A DNA stretch of 64,000 nucleotides from Comamonas koreensis (GCF_021026195.1 NZ_JAJNCT010000005.1:399231-463230); one strand, 5' to 3'. Positions 38,821-50,165 are shown, counted from the stretch's first letter. Notes: generated from the sequence alone by a model not told the origin. Made by a program: numbers and translations.

Positions 38821-40275
38821 TTAGGCGCCCGGCTTCATCCAATCGGCATGCCAGCCGCCACCCAGCTCCTGGATGAGCTGGGCCGCCGCCAGTTGCTGGT
38901 TCAGCTGCAGCTGGATCAGCGAGCGGCGCGCCGACAGGGCGGTGGCCTGGGCGGTGACCACATCGGTGTACGGCACCTGGCCTTGCTGGTAGCGGTTCAG
39001 CATCTGCTGCTCCACCTTCTCTGCCGAATCCAGGCTTTGCTGCAGCAGCGGCTTCTGGGCATTGAGGGCGGCCACATTGCTCAGCACATCCTCCACCGCC
39101 TGGAAGGCCGCCAGCACCGACTGGCGGTAGGTCGCAGTTCGGGCCGCATGCGCGGCGCGGGCAGAATCGACCTGTGCCGTGGTGGCACCGGCGTTGAAAA
39201 TGCTCTGGCTCAGCGATGCACCCAAAGACCACAGCAGGCCCGAGGCGCTGAACAAATTGCCCAGGTTGGAGCCGGAGCGATTGAGCGAGCCGCTCAGGCT
39301 CAGGCTCGGGTAATAAGCGGCCTGGGCCACGCCGATCTGGGCATTGGCCGCAGCCACCGCACGTTCGGCCGCTGCAATATCGGGCCGGCGCTCCAGCAGG
39401 GTCGAGGGCACCACGCCGGGGATCTCGGGCACGGTCACATTCCAGGCGGCGGGTGGCAGGTCGAACTGGGCCGGTGCCTGCCCTGTCAGCACCGCAATCG
39501 CATGCTCATAGGTCTGGCGGGATTGGCGCAGGGATTCCACACTGGCTTGCGTATTCGTCAAGGTGGTCTGCGCCTGCAGCACCGCCGTGCGCGCCTCCAC
39601 CCCTACGTCGTAACGGTTCTGGGCAATCCGCAGGCTGCGCTGGTAGCCCTCGATCGACTGCTGCAGGATCTGCATTTCGGCATCGGCCTCGCGCAGCCTG
39701 AAGTAGTTTTGCACCAGACTGCCCACGGCCGACAGGCGCGCTGCGGCCAGATCGGCCTCGCTGGCCTGGGCGCTGCTTTGCGCCGCACTGACCGACTCGC
39801 GCAGGCGGCCCCAAAGATCTGCATCCCAGGCAGCACTGATGCCCAGCGAGGCACTGCCATTTCCATTGGACTGGCCGCCGCCCTGGCGCGTTTGGCCCAA
39901 AGTTCCATTGACGCTCGGCAGCAAGCCGGCCTGCTCCACGCGCAGCGCCGCCTGGGCCTGCTGCACGGCGGCTGCGGCCGCTGCAATGTTCTGGTTGTCC
40001 ACCTGCACCTGGGCAGCGAGCTGGTTGAGCTGTTCGTCCGCAAACAGCGTCCACCAATCCCCCCGGTCCACGGCATCGTTGGGCTGGGCGCTTTGCCAGA
40101 GCGCGCCGGCTTCCTTGAAGCTGGCGGGCGCCGGGGTGGTCGGCACCTGGTAAACGGGGGCCACCGAGCAGGCGCTCAAGAGGCCGGCGCAGCACAGTGC
40201 CAGCGCCAGGCTGCGCAGCAAGGGCGCAGGCCGGGCCGCACGGAGAGAAGGAGAAAAAGCGAAAGATGGCGTCAT
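38821..40275 (-). CDS. Outer-membrane efflux lipoprotein (NodT/OprM family)
   Basis: A 484-residue outer-membrane channel. The signal peptide ends in lipobox LSAC (about residue 35), and the mature start VAPVYQVPTTPAPASFKEAG is typical of RND-linked factors. Two TolC-like repeats with long helices are visible (VQVDNQNIAAAAAAVQQAQA; and the second with LLERRPDIAAAERAVAAANA). It is the last gene of the efflux operon, six bases after the permease. Confidence 0.93.
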   Translation of the reverse strand: MTPSFAFSPSLRAARPAPLLRSLALALCCAGLLSACSVAPVYQVPTTPAPASFKEAGALWQSAQPNDAVDRGDWWTLFADEQLNQLAAQVQVDNQNIAAAAAAVQQAQAALRVEQAGLLPSVNGTLGQTRQGGGQSNGNGSASLGISAAWDADLWGRLRESVSAAQSSAQASEADLAAARLSAVGSLVQNYFRLREADAEMQILQQSIEGYQRSLRIAQNRYDVGVEARTAVLQAQTTLTNTQASVESLRQSRQTYEHAIAVLTGQAPAQFDLPPAAWNVTVPEIPGVVPSTLLERRPDIAAAERAVAAANAQIGVAQAAYYPSLSLSGSLNRSGSNLGNLFSASGLLWSLGASLSQSIFNAGATTAQVDSARAAHAARTATYRQSVLAAFQAVEDVLSNVAALNAQKPLLQQSLDSAEKVEQQMLNRYQQGQVPYTDVVTAQATALSARRSLIQLQLNQQLAAAQLIQELGGGWHADWMKPGA

Positions 40276-40281
40276 GGCGTA

Positions 40282-43200
40282 TCAGTGTTCCAGGGTGGGC
40301 ATGCCGTCGTTCGAGGCACGGCCCAGGTCGCGCTCGTTAGGGGCGCGGCGGCGCAGCTTGTCCAGCAGCACGTAGACCACGGGGGTGGTGACCAGGGTCA
40401 GCACTTGGCTGGCCAGCAGGCCACCAATGATGGCGATGCCCAGCGGCTGGCGCAGCTCCGAGCCCTGGCCAAAGCCAATGGCCAGTGGCAAGGCACCCAG
40501 CGCGGCCGCCAAGGTGGTCATCAAGATGGGGCGGAAGCGCAGCAGGCAGGCCTCGCGCACCGCATCAATGGCAGACAGGCCCCGCGATCGCTCGGCCTCC
40601 AGCGCAAAGTCGATGATCAGGATGGCATTTTTCTTCACGATGCCAATGAGCAAGAACACCCCGATGAGCGCAATCACCGTGAACTGCATGTTGAACAGCA
40701 TCAGCGCAATCACGGCACCCACACCGGCCGATGGCAGGGTGGACAGCACGGTGATCGGGTGTACTAGGCTTTCATAGAGCATGCCAAGCACGATGTAGAT
40801 CACCACGATCGCGGCCAGGATCAGGTAAAGCTGCTGGTTCTGCGATTTCTGAAAGCTCAGGGCCGTGCCCTGGAAGCTGCCGCGCACATTGATCGGCATG
40901 GCGATATCGGCCTCGGCCTGGGCAATCACCTGCTGGGCTTCGCTCAGTGCCACGCCATCGTCGAGATTGAACGAGATCGTCGTCGACAGCTCGCCGTCCT
41001 GGTGGTTCACGGTGGTGGGCGCGGGGCGCTCCATCACTTTCGCAAAGCTCGACAGCGGCACCATGGTGGCAACGCTGGTACTGATCACGCTGCCGGTCGA
41101 TGCACTGCGTAGCGCCGGGTTGGCCGCCGTGCCCTCGGTGCCGCTCAGGTTGGAGGGCACATAGATATCCTGCAACGCCGGTGGCCCGCGTGTGTATTCC
41201 GGCGCCCATTCCATGATCACCGAGTACTGGTTCAGGTCGCTGTAGATGGTGGCCACCGACCGCTGGCCAAAGGCGTTGTAGAGCGCATTGTTGATGGACT
41301 TGGAGTTCACCCCCAGGCGCGCTGCTGCCTGCTTGTCCACCTCCACATACACTTCCACGCCGCTCTCCGACTGGTCGGTGTCCACGTCCTGCAGCAAGGG
41401 CTCCTCCTTGAGGCGCTCGGCCAGGCGCGTGGCCCATTTCTTCATGTCGGCGGTGTTGTCGCTCTTGATCGTGTACTGGTAGGTCGAATTGGACGAGCGT
41501 CCGCCCATGCGCAAGTCCTGCACCGGATTCAGAAACACGCGCAGACCGGTGATCTGCGACAGCTGCGGACGCAGCCGCGCCACCACCTGCAGGCTGGTCA
41601 CATCGCGCTCGCTGACCGGCTTGAGGTTGATGAACACAAAGCCCCCGCCCGAGCGGCTGCCACCGGCAAAGCCCACCACCGTGTCAATGGCCGGGTCCTG
41701 CTGGATGATGGACAGTGCCTCCTTGAGCTTGCCCGCCATCGCTGTGGACGAGATGCTCTGGTCCGCGCGCAGGCCGCCAGCCAGTTGGCCGTTGTCCTGC
41801 TGCGGGAAAAAGCCCTTTTGCACATGCATGAACAGATAGCCGTTCATGCCGATGACGATCACCAGGATCAGCATCACGACAAGCTTGGCATGCAGCGCCC
41901 AATCGAGGCAGCGTTCATAGACGCGCAGCATCCAGCCATAGCCGTACTCCAGCGCGCGGGCAAAGCGGCTGCGCGGCGCCGTCTCGATGGCATCCTCGTT
42001 GCGCAGAAACCAGGCACACATCATCGGCGTGGTCGTCAACGAGATGACCAGCGAGATCATCACCGCGACCGACAAGGTCACGGCGAACTCCTTGAACAAG
42101 CGGCCGATCTGGCCTTCCATGAACAGCAGCGGTATGAACACCGCCACCAGGGACAGGCTGATCGACAGCACGGTAAAGCCCACTTCGCGCGCGCCCTGCA
42201 AGGCAGCGGCCATCTTGTCCATGCCCTGCTCGATATGGCGGCTGGTGTTTTCCAGCACCACAATCGCGTCATCGACCACAAAGCCGGTGGCCACCGTCAG
42301 CGCCATCAGGCTCAGGTTGTTGAGGCTGAAGCCCAGCAGGTACATCACGCCAAAGGTGCCCAGCAAGGACACCACGGTGGCCACGGCCGGAATCACCGTG
42401 GCGCGCGCCTTGCGGATAAAGGCGCCCACCACCAGCACCACCAGGATCACCGAGACCATCAACGTGGTCTCGATCTCATGCAGCGACGAGCGGATGGAGT
42501 TGGTGCTGTCGCTGGCGACCTGGATCTTCACATCCTTGGGCAGCTGGGCCTGCAGCTCGGGCAGCAGCTTGCGCACGTTGTCCACGGTGTTGATGATGTT
42601 GGCGCCCGGCTGGCGCGTGATCAGCACCAGGATGGCAGGCTGGCCATTGAACAGGCCCATGGTGTAGACATTGGCCGGCCCGTCGATGACGCGCGCCACA
42701 TCGCCCAGCCGGACCGCCGCGCCATCGCGCCAGCCCACCACCAGGCCCTGGTACCAGCTGGCCTTGCGCTCGGGCGCCGGGGTGTAGATCTGCAGGCGGT
42801 TGCCGCCACTCTCGATAGCGCCCTTGGGCCGGTTGGCATTGGCGGCCTGGATGGCGGCGCGCACATCCTCGGTCGCAATGCCGTAGTGGCTCAGCGCCTG
42901 GGGCAGCAGCTCAACCCGCACCGCGGGCAAGGAGCCGCCGCCGATTTCCACATCGCCCACGCCATCTACTTGGGAGATGCGCTGGCTCACGACGTTGGAG
43001 ACCTCGTCATACAGCTCGCCGGGCGTGCGCGTGGGCGAGGTCATCGCCAAGATGATGATCGGCGAATCCGAGGGGTTCATCTTGCGGTAGGTGGGGTTGC
43101 TGCGCAGGTCCGAGGGCAGATCGGTGCGTGCGGCATTGATGGCGGCCTGCACCTCGCGCGCGGCGCCATTGATGTCGCGGTTCAGGTCAAACTGCAAGGT

Positions 43201-43473
43201 CACATTGGCCGAGCCGGTCGAGCTGCGCGAGGTCATCTCGTTGACCCCGGCAATCACGCCCAGGTGGCGCTCCAGCGGTGTGGCCACGCTGGAGGCCATG
43301 TTCTCCGGGCTCGCGCCCGAGAGGCTGGCCGACACCGAGATCACCGGGTAATCCACCTGCGGCAAGGGCGCCACCGGCAGCGCAAAGAACGCGGCAATGC
43401 CCGCCAGTGCCATGCCGATGGTCAGCAGGACCGTCGCGACCGGGCGTTTGACGAAGGGCTCGGACAGGTTCAT
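40282..43473 (-). CDS. mdtC: RND multidrug efflux permease (MdtC-like)
   Basis: A 1,063-residue inner-membrane proton-driven pump. It begins [20 protein letters not shown], has the large periplasmic loops and 12 membrane helices of the family, and charged TM4 sequence in [20 protein letters not shown]. Asp pair VVDDA is the proton relay. It is coupled to the upstream permease by an ATGA overlap, and two different permeases side by side mark the MdtBC type, which works as a heterotrimer. Confidence 0.93.
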   Translation of the reverse strand: MNLSEPFVKRPVATVLLTIGMALAGIAAFFALPVAPLPQVDYPVISVSASLSGASPENMASSVATPLERHLGVIAGVNEMTSRSSTGSANVTLQFDLNRDINGAAREVQAAINAARTDLPSDLRSNPTYRKMNPSDSPIIILAMTSPTRTPGELYDEVSNVVSQRISQVDGVGDVEIGGGSLPAVRVELLPQALSHYGIATEDVRAAIQAANANRPKGAIESGGNRLQIYTPAPERKASWYQGLVVGWRDGAAVRLGDVARVIDGPANVYTMGLFNGQPAILVLITRQPGANIINTVDNVRKLLPELQAQLPKDVKIQVASDSTNSIRSSLHEIETTLMVSVILVVLVVGAFIRKARATVIPAVATVVSLLGTFGVMYLLGFSLNNLSLMALTVATGFVVDDAIVVLENTSRHIEQGMDKMAAALQGAREVGFTVLSISLSLVAVFIPLLFMEGQIGRLFKEFAVTLSVAVMISLVISLTTTPMMCAWFLRNEDAIETAPRSRFARALEYGYGWMLRVYERCLDWALHAKLVVMLILVIVIGMNGYLFMHVQKGFFPQQDNGQLAGGLRADQSISSTAMAGKLKEALSIIQQDPAIDTVVGFAGGSRSGGGFVFINLKPVSERDVTSLQVVARLRPQLSQITGLRVFLNPVQDLRMGGRSSNSTYQYTIKSDNTADMKKWATRLAERLKEEPLLQDVDTDQSESGVEVYVEVDKQAAARLGVNSKSINNALYNAFGQRSVATIYSDLNQYSVIMEWAPEYTRGPPALQDIYVPSNLSGTEGTAANPALRSASTGSVISTSVATMVPLSSFAKVMERPAPTTVNHQDGELSTTISFNLDDGVALSEAQQVIAQAEADIAMPINVRGSFQGTALSFQKSQNQQLYLILAAIVVIYIVLGMLYESLVHPITVLSTLPSAGVGAVIALMLFNMQFTVIALIGVFLLIGIVKKNAILIIDFALEAERSRGLSAIDAVREACLLRFRPILMTTLAAALGALPLAIGFGQGSELRQPLGIAIIGGLLASQVLTLVTTPVVYVLLDKLRRRAPNERDLGRASNDGMPTLEH

Positions 43474-46400
43474 GCCTGCACCTCGGCATGGCTGCCATCC
43501 GCATTGCCGGCTTGGCGGCGGCCAAAGCGGGCGCCGAGGCGGTCAAACACCAGGTAGATCACCGGCGTGGTGAACAAGGTCAGCAACTGGCTCAGCATCA
43601 GCCCGCCAAAAATGGCCAGGCCCAGTGGGCGGCGCAGCTCAGCGCCCTCGCCCCAGCCAAACATCAGCGGCAGTGCGGCAAACAAGGCGGCCAGGGTCGT
43701 CATCAGGATGGGCCGGAAGCGCAGCAAGGCCGCCTGGTGGATGGCCTCTTGCGGCCCCATGCCCTGGTTGCGCTCGGCATCGATCGCAAAGTCGATCATC
43801 ATGATCGCGTTCTTCTTGACGATGCCGATCAGCAAGATGATGCCGATGATGCCAATCACGCCCAGGTCGTTGCCGCTGATCATCAGCGCCAGCAAGGCGC
43901 CCACCCCCGCCGACGGCAAGGTGGACAGAATCGTCATCGGGTGCACATAGCTCTCGTACAGCACGCCCAGCACGATGTAGACGCAGACCAGGGCCGCCAG
44001 AATCAGCACCAGCTGGCTGGTGAGCGAGTTCTGGTAGGCAGCCGCAGCACCAAGGAACTCCATGGTCAGCGACGCGGGCATGCCAATATCCTTGGCCGCC
44101 TGCTTGATGGCATCGACCGCATGGCCCAGCGATACGCCAGGTGCCGTGTCAAAGCCCAAGGTGGCAGCCGGGTACTGCGACACGCGGGTCACCTGCAGCG
44201 GTGCCATCTGCTCCTCGATCTTGGCAATGGCCGACAGCGGCGTCGCACCCGTGCTGCTGGCATTGATGGCCAGGTTGCCCAGGGTCTGCACGCTGTTGAG
44301 CTGCTCTTGCTGCGCTTCCAGAATCACGCGGTACTGGTTGGTCTCGGTAAAGATGGTCGAGACAATGCGCTGGCCAAAGGCGCTGTACAAGCTGTCATCA
44401 ATGCTGCTGGCGCTGATGCCCAGGCGCGATGCGGTATCGCGGTCCACATTCACATAGGCCGACAGGCCCTTGCGCCCGGCATCGCTGGTGGCATTGCGCA
44501 CCTCGGCCACGTTCTGCAGCTGACTGACGAGCTTTTGCGTCCAGTCATTGACCTGGTCGGTGTTCACGCCGCCAATTGACAGCCGGTATTCGGTGGGGCC
44601 GGTCTGCGAGTCGATGGTCAGGTCCTGCGAGGGCTGCAGGAAAATGCGCACCCCTGCCACCTGGCTCACCCGCTCACGCAGGCGCTGCATCACCTCGTCC
44701 TGAGCATCATGCGGGCGGGTCAGGTTGATCGACAGGCTGCCGGTGTTGAGCATGGTGTTGTTGGCGGCATCCACCCCCACCACCGAGCTGACCGAGGCCA
44801 CATCCTTGTCCTGCAGGATGGCGCTCACGGCCTGCTGCTGCAAATTGCTCATGCGGGCAAAGGAGACCTCTTGCGCCGCCTCGATTTGCGCCTGCAACTG
44901 ACCGGTGTCCTGCGTCGGGAACAGGCCCTTGGGAATGGCCAGGTAGAGCAGTCCCGTCAGCACCACGGTGGCCACGGCCACGACCAGGGTCAGCGCCTGG
45001 TGGCGAAACACCCAGTGCAGGCCCCGGTCGTAATGGTGGATCACCTTGTCAAAACCGCGCTGTACCGAAGAAGCCCAGCCACGCGTGTGCGCGCTGGTGT
45101 CCTCTTGCTTGAGCCAGCGCGCCGACATCATCGGCACCAGGGTCAGCGATACCACCGCCGAGATCAGGATGGTGATGGCCAGGGTGACCGCAAATTCGCG
45201 GAACAGGCGCCCGACGATATCGCCCATGAAGAGCAGCGGAATCAGCACCGCGATCAGCGACACGGTCAGCGAGATGATGGTGAAGCCGATCTGCGCTGCG
45301 CCCTTCAAGGCCGCAGCCATCGGCGTCTCGCCCTCTTCGATATAGCGCGCAATGTTCTCGATCATCACGATCGCATCGTCGACGACAAAGCCGGTGGCAA
45401 TCGTCAGCGCCATCAGGCTCAGGTTGTTCAGGCTATAGCCCAGCAGGTACATGGCCCCGCAGCTGCCGATCAGCGAAATGGGCACGGCCAGGCTCGCAAT
45501 CACCGTGGCACGCAGGCTGTGCAGGAAGAAGAAGATTACCAACACCACCATCACCACGGCCAGCGCCAGCTCCATCTGCACATGCTCGACCGAGGCGCGG
45601 ATGCCGGTTGTGCGGTCGGTCAGCACCTTGACCTCGACCGAGGCCGGCAGGGACGCAGTGAGCTCAGGCAGGCGCTGCTTGATCGCATCCACCGTCGCAA
45701 TCACATTGGCGCCGGGCTGGCGCTGCACATTCAGGATGATGGCCGGCGTCTCATCGACCCAGGCGGCGAGCCGGTCGTTCTCGGCACTGGCCACCACGCG
45801 CGCCACATCCTTCATCAGCACCGGTGCGCCGTCCTTCCAGGACACCACCAGGTTCATGTAGTCGTCCGCGGTCAGCAGCTGGTCATTGCTGTTGATCGAG
45901 TAGGAGCGCTTGGGGCCGTCAAAACTGCCCTTGGCGGTGTTGGAGTTGGAATTGCTGATGGCAGTGCGCAGGCTGCTCAAGGTGATGCCATTGGCGGCCA
46001 GCGCCTGGGTGTTGGCCTGGATGCGCATCGCAGGCTTTTGCCCGCCTTCCAGGCTGACCAGGCCGACGCCCGCGACCTGGCTGATCTTCTGCGCCAGGCG
46101 GGTGTTGACGATGTTCTGCACCTCGGTGAGCGGCAGCTCCTTGGAGGTGATGGCCAGGCTCATCACCGGCGTGTCGGCCGGGTTCACCTTGGCATAGATC
46201 GGGGGAGCGGGCAGGTCGGCCGGCAGCAAGGCACTGCTGGCGTTGATCGCTGCCTGCACCTCTTGCTCGGCCACATCCAGCGACAAGCCCAGCTGGAACT
46301 GCAAGGTCACGATGGACACGCCGGCCGCGCTGGTCGATGCCATGCGGTCCAGGCCGGACATCTGGCCGAGCTGGCGCTCCAGCGGCGCACTCACCGTGCG

Positions 46401-46580
46401 GCTCATCACCTCGGGGCTGGCGCCGGGGTACAGGGTCTGCACCTGGATGGTGGGGTAATCCACCTCGGGCAGCGCCGACAGCGGCAGCAGCCTAAAGCCC
46501 ACCAGACCGGTCAGCACGATGGCCAGCATCAGCAAGGCCGTTGCCACCGGCCGCTGGATAAAGGGACGGGAAGGACTCAT
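43470..46580 (-). CDS. mdtB: RND multidrug efflux permease (MdtB-like)
   Basis: A 1,036-residue RND permease beginning [20 protein letters not shown], with the proton-relay TM4 segment [20 protein letters not shown] and the second-half segment [20 protein letters not shown]. It precedes the MdtC-like partner and follows the membrane fusion protein by 13 bases. In the known MdtABC systems MdtB2C1 exports bile salts, novobiocin and other compounds; the substrates here are unknown. Confidence 0.93.
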   Translation of the reverse strand: MSPSRPFIQRPVATALLMLAIVLTGLVGFRLLPLSALPEVDYPTIQVQTLYPGASPEVMSRTVSAPLERQLGQMSGLDRMASTSAAGVSIVTLQFQLGLSLDVAEQEVQAAINASSALLPADLPAPPIYAKVNPADTPVMSLAITSKELPLTEVQNIVNTRLAQKISQVAGVGLVSLEGGQKPAMRIQANTQALAANGITLSSLRTAISNSNSNTAKGSFDGPKRSYSINSNDQLLTADDYMNLVVSWKDGAPVLMKDVARVVASAENDRLAAWVDETPAIILNVQRQPGANVIATVDAIKQRLPELTASLPASVEVKVLTDRTTGIRASVEHVQMELALAVVMVVLVIFFFLHSLRATVIASLAVPISLIGSCGAMYLLGYSLNNLSLMALTIATGFVVDDAIVMIENIARYIEEGETPMAAALKGAAQIGFTIISLTVSLIAVLIPLLFMGDIVGRLFREFAVTLAITILISAVVSLTLVPMMSARWLKQEDTSAHTRGWASSVQRGFDKVIHHYDRGLHWVFRHQALTLVVAVATVVLTGLLYLAIPKGLFPTQDTGQLQAQIEAAQEVSFARMSNLQQQAVSAILQDKDVASVSSVVGVDAANNTMLNTGSLSINLTRPHDAQDEVMQRLRERVSQVAGVRIFLQPSQDLTIDSQTGPTEYRLSIGGVNTDQVNDWTQKLVSQLQNVAEVRNATSDAGRKGLSAYVNVDRDTASRLGISASSIDDSLYSAFGQRIVSTIFTETNQYRVILEAQQEQLNSVQTLGNLAINASSTGATPLSAIAKIEEQMAPLQVTRVSQYPAATLGFDTAPGVSLGHAVDAIKQAAKDIGMPASLTMEFLGAAAAYQNSLTSQLVLILAALVCVYIVLGVLYESYVHPMTILSTLPSAGVGALLALMISGNDLGVIGIIGIILLIGIVKKNAIMMIDFAIDAERNQGMGPQEAIHQAALLRFRPILMTTLAALFAALPLMFGWGEGAELRRPLGLAIFGGLMLSQLLTLFTTPVIYLVFDRLGARFGRRQAGNADGSHAEVQA

Positions 46581-46593
46581 CGCTCAGCCCGCC

Positions 46594-48312
46594 TTACTGG
46601 TTGGCGCGCTGGGCGGGTTGCACGGTGCTGGCCGCTGGCGCCATGCCCTTGGGCACCTCCTCCGGTTTGATGGCGGGTGCGGTCTGGCTTGATCCGGTCG
46701 CAGAGGTTGCTCCGCCCGAGCCACCTGAACCGCCAGAACCACCGGCACCAGCAGCTGGCTGGTCTGGGGTCACCGCAGGGGCTGCAGCACTGGGCTGGCC
46801 GGCATTGGGCTCAACGGCTGCACCACCACCCCCACCACCACCGCCGGCGGGCGCGCCATTGCCCGCTGCTGCGCCGGATGCCGCTGCACCAGGTGCCGCA
46901 CCGCCGGGTGCCGCACCATTGGCGCCCCGGCCTTCGCCATTGCCTCGGCGCCCACCGCCCTCGCGCGGGCCGCCCTCGCGCGCACCGCGCCGGCCACTGC
47001 TGGCGCCATGCGCCTGGGTGGGGGTATCGCCTTGCAGCGCCACCACAGCGCCGTCCTTCAAACGGTCAGCGCCCTCGGTCACCACCAACTCACCCTCTTT
47101 CAGGCCGGAGTTGATGGCCACCCACTCGACCGTGCTCATGCCCCGGATGACAGTGCGCTGGGTCACGGTGCGGTCGGCGTTGATCACGTAGACAAAGTCG
47201 CCATTGCCGCCGGTGCGGATGGCGGTGACCGGAATCACCAGTGCGCTCTCATCCTTCAAGGTCAGGCGCGTATTCACAAACTGGTTGGGGAAGAGCGAGC
47301 CATCGCTGTTGTCGAACCGGGCCTTGGCTTTGACGGTGCCGGTGGCAGTGTCCACCAGGTTGTCCAAGGTCAGGAACACGCCCTGGGCCAGGGTCTTGTT
47401 ACCTGCGCGGTCCAGCGCTGCCACGGGCAGGCGAGCATCGGCCTTTTGCGCGCCCAGCACCGAGGGGATATGGTCCTGCGGCACGGTAAAGCTCACATCA
47501 ATCGGCGCGATCTTGGTGATGACAGCGATGCCAGTGGTGCCACCGGCGCTGATGTAGTTGCCCGGGTCCATCGTGCGCAAGCCAATGCGGCCATCGATGG
47601 GCGAGGTGATGGTGGCATAACCCAGGTTGAGCTGGGCGGTTTGCACCTGGGCCTGGTCGGTGAGCACCGTGCCTTCGAGCTGCTTGGCCAGCGCGGCCTG
47701 CGTGTCCAGGTCCTGGCGGGCAATCGAATCCTGGTCCCACAGGGTCTGGTAGCGCTTGAGCGTCACGCGCGCTGCATCAAGCTGCGCCTGGTCGCGCGCC
47801 AACTGGCCCTTGGCCTGCTGCAGCGCTTGCTCAAACGGGCGGGGGTCAATCTGCGCCAGCTTTTGGCCCTTCTTGACCATCTGGCCTTCGGTGAACAACA
47901 CATCGCGCAGAATGCCCGAGACCTGGGTGGTCAAGGTCACCGTGGTGGTGGGCACCACCGTGCCCATCGCCGTCAAGGTCACCGGCAGGGTCTGGCGTTT
48001 GGCCGCTGCGCTGCCCACCGTCACCGCCATGGCGCGCATCGCACCGGGGCCCATGCCGGGCGGGCCGCCTGCACCGGGTGGGCCACCCATGCCGGGGGCG
48101 CCAGCGGACATGCCGCTCGGGTTTTTCTTGCTCTGCACCAGGTACCAGGCCCCGCCCGCCAAGCCTGCTACCAGCACGATGGCGATGGTAGAGCCCAGCC
48201 AACGGCTGCGCCGCTTGGGTGCTGCTGCAGCACCGGTGTTCAGCCCGGCGTCTGCCGCGCCTGGAGCTGGGGTGGTGGTGGGACGGGTTGAATTATTGGA
48301 GTTATGGTCCAT
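46594..48312 (-). CDS. mdtA: Membrane fusion protein (MdtA-like) with long low-complexity tail
   Basis: A 572-residue periplasmic adaptor from MDHNSNNSTRPTTTPAPGAA. One membrane anchor near residue 40-60 (WLGSTIAIVLVAGLAGGAWY) is followed by lipoyl/hairpin domains (VTLTTQVSGILRDVLFTEGQ; YATITSPIDGRIGLRTMDPG) and beta-barrel segments up to about 415. The remaining about 150 residues are Gly/Ala/Pro/Arg-rich with a run of eight Gly and GGSGGSGG repeats. A linker-rich extension of this size is not usual for MdtA (about 415 residues). A longer in-frame start at 48,414 is less likely. Confidence 0.9.
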   Translation of the reverse strand: MDHNSNNSTRPTTTPAPGAADAGLNTGAAAAPKRRSRWLGSTIAIVLVAGLAGGAWYLVQSKKNPSGMSAGAPGMGGPPGAGGPPGMGPGAMRAMAVTVGSAAAKRQTLPVTLTAMGTVVPTTTVTLTTQVSGILRDVLFTEGQMVKKGQKLAQIDPRPFEQALQQAKGQLARDQAQLDAARVTLKRYQTLWDQDSIARQDLDTQAALAKQLEGTVLTDQAQVQTAQLNLGYATITSPIDGRIGLRTMDPGNYISAGGTTGIAVITKIAPIDVSFTVPQDHIPSVLGAQKADARLPVAALDRAGNKTLAQGVFLTLDNLVDTATGTVKAKARFDNSDGSLFPNQFVNTRLTLKDESALVIPVTAIRTGGNGDFVYVINADRTVTQRTVIRGMSTVEWVAINSGLKEGELVVTEGADRLKDGAVVALQGDTPTQAHGASSGRRGAREGGPREGGGRRGNGEGRGANGAAPGGAAPGAAASGAAAGNGAPAGGGGGGGGAAVEPNAGQPSAAAPAVTPDQPAAGAGGSGGSGGSGGATSATGSSQTAPAIKPEEVPKGMAPAASTVQPAQRANQ

Positions 48313-48663
48313 GGCAGCAATCGGTAGAGGTAGATGACAGCGGGCTCGGGCGAAACTCCCCCATCGGCACCGGCATGTAAAGAATGACCGCATCCTAGTG
48401 CAGCCATGTTGCACCTGCCCTGTACCGACTGCGAAGATAAGTAAACACCCGCGCCGCCAGCCCCGAGTCTACTGAGATTCCATGGCCACAAGCCCTTGGC
48501 AAGGCTGTTGGCTGCGCAGATTTTTGCGCCGCTGTTCTGTCGGCGGCTACAGGCATCCATGGCGGTACTTGAAGCTGCACAGCCCAAGTAAGCCAACACT
48601 TGCGCAGCGCCTGCCAAGCAGACGGATAACCCAAAAGCACTGTGCCGCACGGCCTCGCCCGCA

Positions 48664-48722
48664 TTGTCCCCATTGCACGGGCACAATACTGTGGAAAGCT
48701 GTGAAGAATCTTGTAGATAAGC
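48664..48722 (+). repeat. 59-bp repeat copy 1 with DnaA-box-like motifs
   Basis: Aligns without gaps to copy 2 with 45 of 59 identities by hand. Common blocks are TTGTCCCC, GGGCACAAT, TGTGGAAAG and TGTAGATAAGC. Read in reverse these include TTATCTACA and CTTTCCACA, each close to the DnaA box TTATCCACA. Confidence 0.65.
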
Positions 48723-48878
48723 AGGGCAAGCTGCTGATTTCTAATAGAAATGCAGTACTTGCCCAAAATTGAGGCATAGCGGGGCCTGACCAGACATTAC
48801 TGCAGGTTCTGGCCTGTTCAGCGGTGGTTGTTCAGCAGTTCAAGCCTGGAGCAACGCCCTCTTTGAGCCATCACCGCG

Positions 48879-48937
48879 TTGTCCCCAGTCCATGGGCACA
48901 ATCTTGTGGAAAGGTCTGTGCACAGCTGTAGATAAGC
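48879..48937 (+). repeat. 59-bp repeat copy 2 with DnaA-box-like motifs
   Basis: Second copy 215 bases from the first. Contains the reverse-strand motifs TTATCTACA, CTGTGCACAG (a palindrome) and CTTTCCACA. The middle eight bases differ almost completely from copy 1, so the conserved blocks appear selected rather than recent duplication. Confidence 0.65.
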
Positions 48938-48978
48938 CATCTAAGTTGTTGAAGCTATGGCACAAAACGATTCATGAT

Positions 48979-49007
48979 GAAAAAAAAGGCAGCCTGCTTA
49001 GGCTGCC
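48979..49007 (-). terminator. Terminator of the 49,038-49,271 gene
   Basis: Minus-strand stem GGCAGCC-TAAGCA-GGCTGCC followed by eight T. Confidence 0.87.
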
Positions 49008-49037
49008 TGGGTGCTGTGGAGAACAGCGGACTGAGGA

Positions 49038-49271
49038 TCAGGCATCGTTGCGCTTGATCTGTTGCAGGCCTTCTGCAGTGATGGCCATGTAGCCTTCACG
49101 CTCCACCACCATGCCGCGTTCCAGCAGGCGCTTGGAGACGTGCGCATGCACGGCATCCTCCAGAGAAATCTTTTCTCCCAGTTCCAATTTCTTCAGAACG
49201 GCCAACTCATCGACCGTGGGTTCAAACACGGGAGCGTGGTAAGCGGTGTGGGTCGTGTTGGTGGATAACAT
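49038..49271 (-). CDS. Small hypothetical protein
   Basis: A 77-residue protein from MLSTNTTHTAYHAPVFEPTV, preceded by AAGGAG. The C-terminal part (EKISLEDAVHAHVSKRLLER followed by GMVVEREGYMAITAEGLQQI) has the shape of a winged-helix fold. It has its own terminator, so it is a single-gene unit; probably a small regulator but unproven. Confidence 0.75.
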   Translation of the reverse strand: MLSTNTTHTAYHAPVFEPTVDELAVLKKLELGEKISLEDAVHAHVSKRLLERGMVVEREGYMAITAEGLQQIKRNDA

Positions 49272-49499
49272 GGCAACTCCTTATATGGTTGCGATACGTG
49301 CGTGTAGGCCTCGGACTTGCTCGGGGTCTGCGCGTTGGCGCATCTGGTAAATGGATGCCACGAAGCGTAAGACCGTTTTTCGAAAGCGCCTGTAGGCGAA
49401 TACCGCCAGCCTATCGCGCTGTGGAGCCGCATTGCATAACTTTACGACCCCGCTGCCCGAGATTTACAGCGCGGCAGCGCAACGCCGTTTGGGCGCCGC

Positions 49500-50165
49500 T
49501 CAGCGTGTGGGCCAGCGCCCCAGTTGGTAGGCACTGTCCCAAAACATCCATTCCAGCTCTGCGCTATAGCGGTAGGCCTCCGCCATGCGCGTGCGGGTGG
49601 CGCTGTCAGCGCCTTCGGCCAGCCGGTCGATGGTGGCAATGACGGCGCGCACGGCGGCATGAAACTCCTCGCTGGCATAGGTGTCCACCCAGGCCTGGTA
49701 AGGGTTGTCGGGCTGTGAGCGGGCATGGATATCGCGCCCTACTTCGGCATAGATCCAGAAGCAAGGCAGCAGCCCCGCCAGCGCCACCGGGTAGCTTTCC
49801 GACCAGCTGTTGGCCAGCAAAAAGCTGGTGTAGTGGTGACATGCTGGTGTGAGTGGCGTGGCGGCAAAGTCCTGCGCGCTGATGCCAAAGTCGCGCATAA
49901 AGCCATCGTGCAGCTTGCGCTCCTCCACCACGGCCTCGTTCGCTGCATTGGCAAACTGCACCACGCCATCGGCATGGTCGGCCTTGGCGGCAGCTACCGC
50001 CAGCGCACGGCCATAGGCGACCAGGTAATGCGCGTCCTGGATCATGTAATGGCGAAAGCGCTCGACCGACAAACTGCCTGCCGCCAGCTCGCGGTTGAAG
50101 GGATGGTCCAAGGTGCGCTGGTACAGCGCCTGGTTGGCTTGCCACAAGCCCTGGCAAAACGACAT
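49500..50165 (-). CDS. tenA: TenA family protein (thiaminase II / aminopyrimidine hydrolase)
   Basis: A 221-residue helical protein. Family signatures: FRHYMIQDAHYL (catalytic-site Asp), the CHHYTSFLL segment holding the nucleophilic Cys, LAGLLPCFWIYAEVGRDI, NPYQAWVDTYASEEF with the Glu, and the final YSAELEWMFWDSAY. It salvages base-degraded thiamine by hydrolysing aminopyrimidine. No other thiamine gene is adjacent. Confidence 0.92.
   Translation of the reverse strand: MSFCQGLWQANQALYQRTLDHPFNRELAAGSLSVERFRHYMIQDAHYLVAYGRALAVAAAKADHADGVVQFANAANEAVVEERKLHDGFMRDFGISAQDFAATPLTPACHHYTSFLLANSWSESYPVALAGLLPCFWIYAEVGRDIHARSQPDNPYQAWVDTYASEEFHAAVRAVIATIDRLAEGADSATRTRMAEAYRYSAELEWMFWDSAYQLGRWPTR

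Larger units (their letters stand above)
48313..49037. other. Intergenic region upstream of the efflux operon
   Basis: About 720 bases without a gene. It should contain the efflux operon promoter (minus strand). It also carries two 59-bp related repeats and the terminator of the 49,038 gene. No regulator gene is adjacent. Confidence 0.6.

Noticed and set aside
41785..43557. 590-codon open frame on the plus strand opposite mdtC
   Set aside because: Antisense to a strong RND gene; composition (His, Gln, Arg, Gly rich) is typical of a GC-rich shadow frame and no motif appears.
44709..46670. 653-codon plus-strand frame opposite mdtB
   Set aside because: Same reason: shadow of a high-GC coding sequence, no domain or ribosome binding site.
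48664..48937. Chromosomal origin oriC
   Set aside because: DnaA-like boxes are imperfect and dnaA, dnaN, gyrB or rpmH are not nearby.
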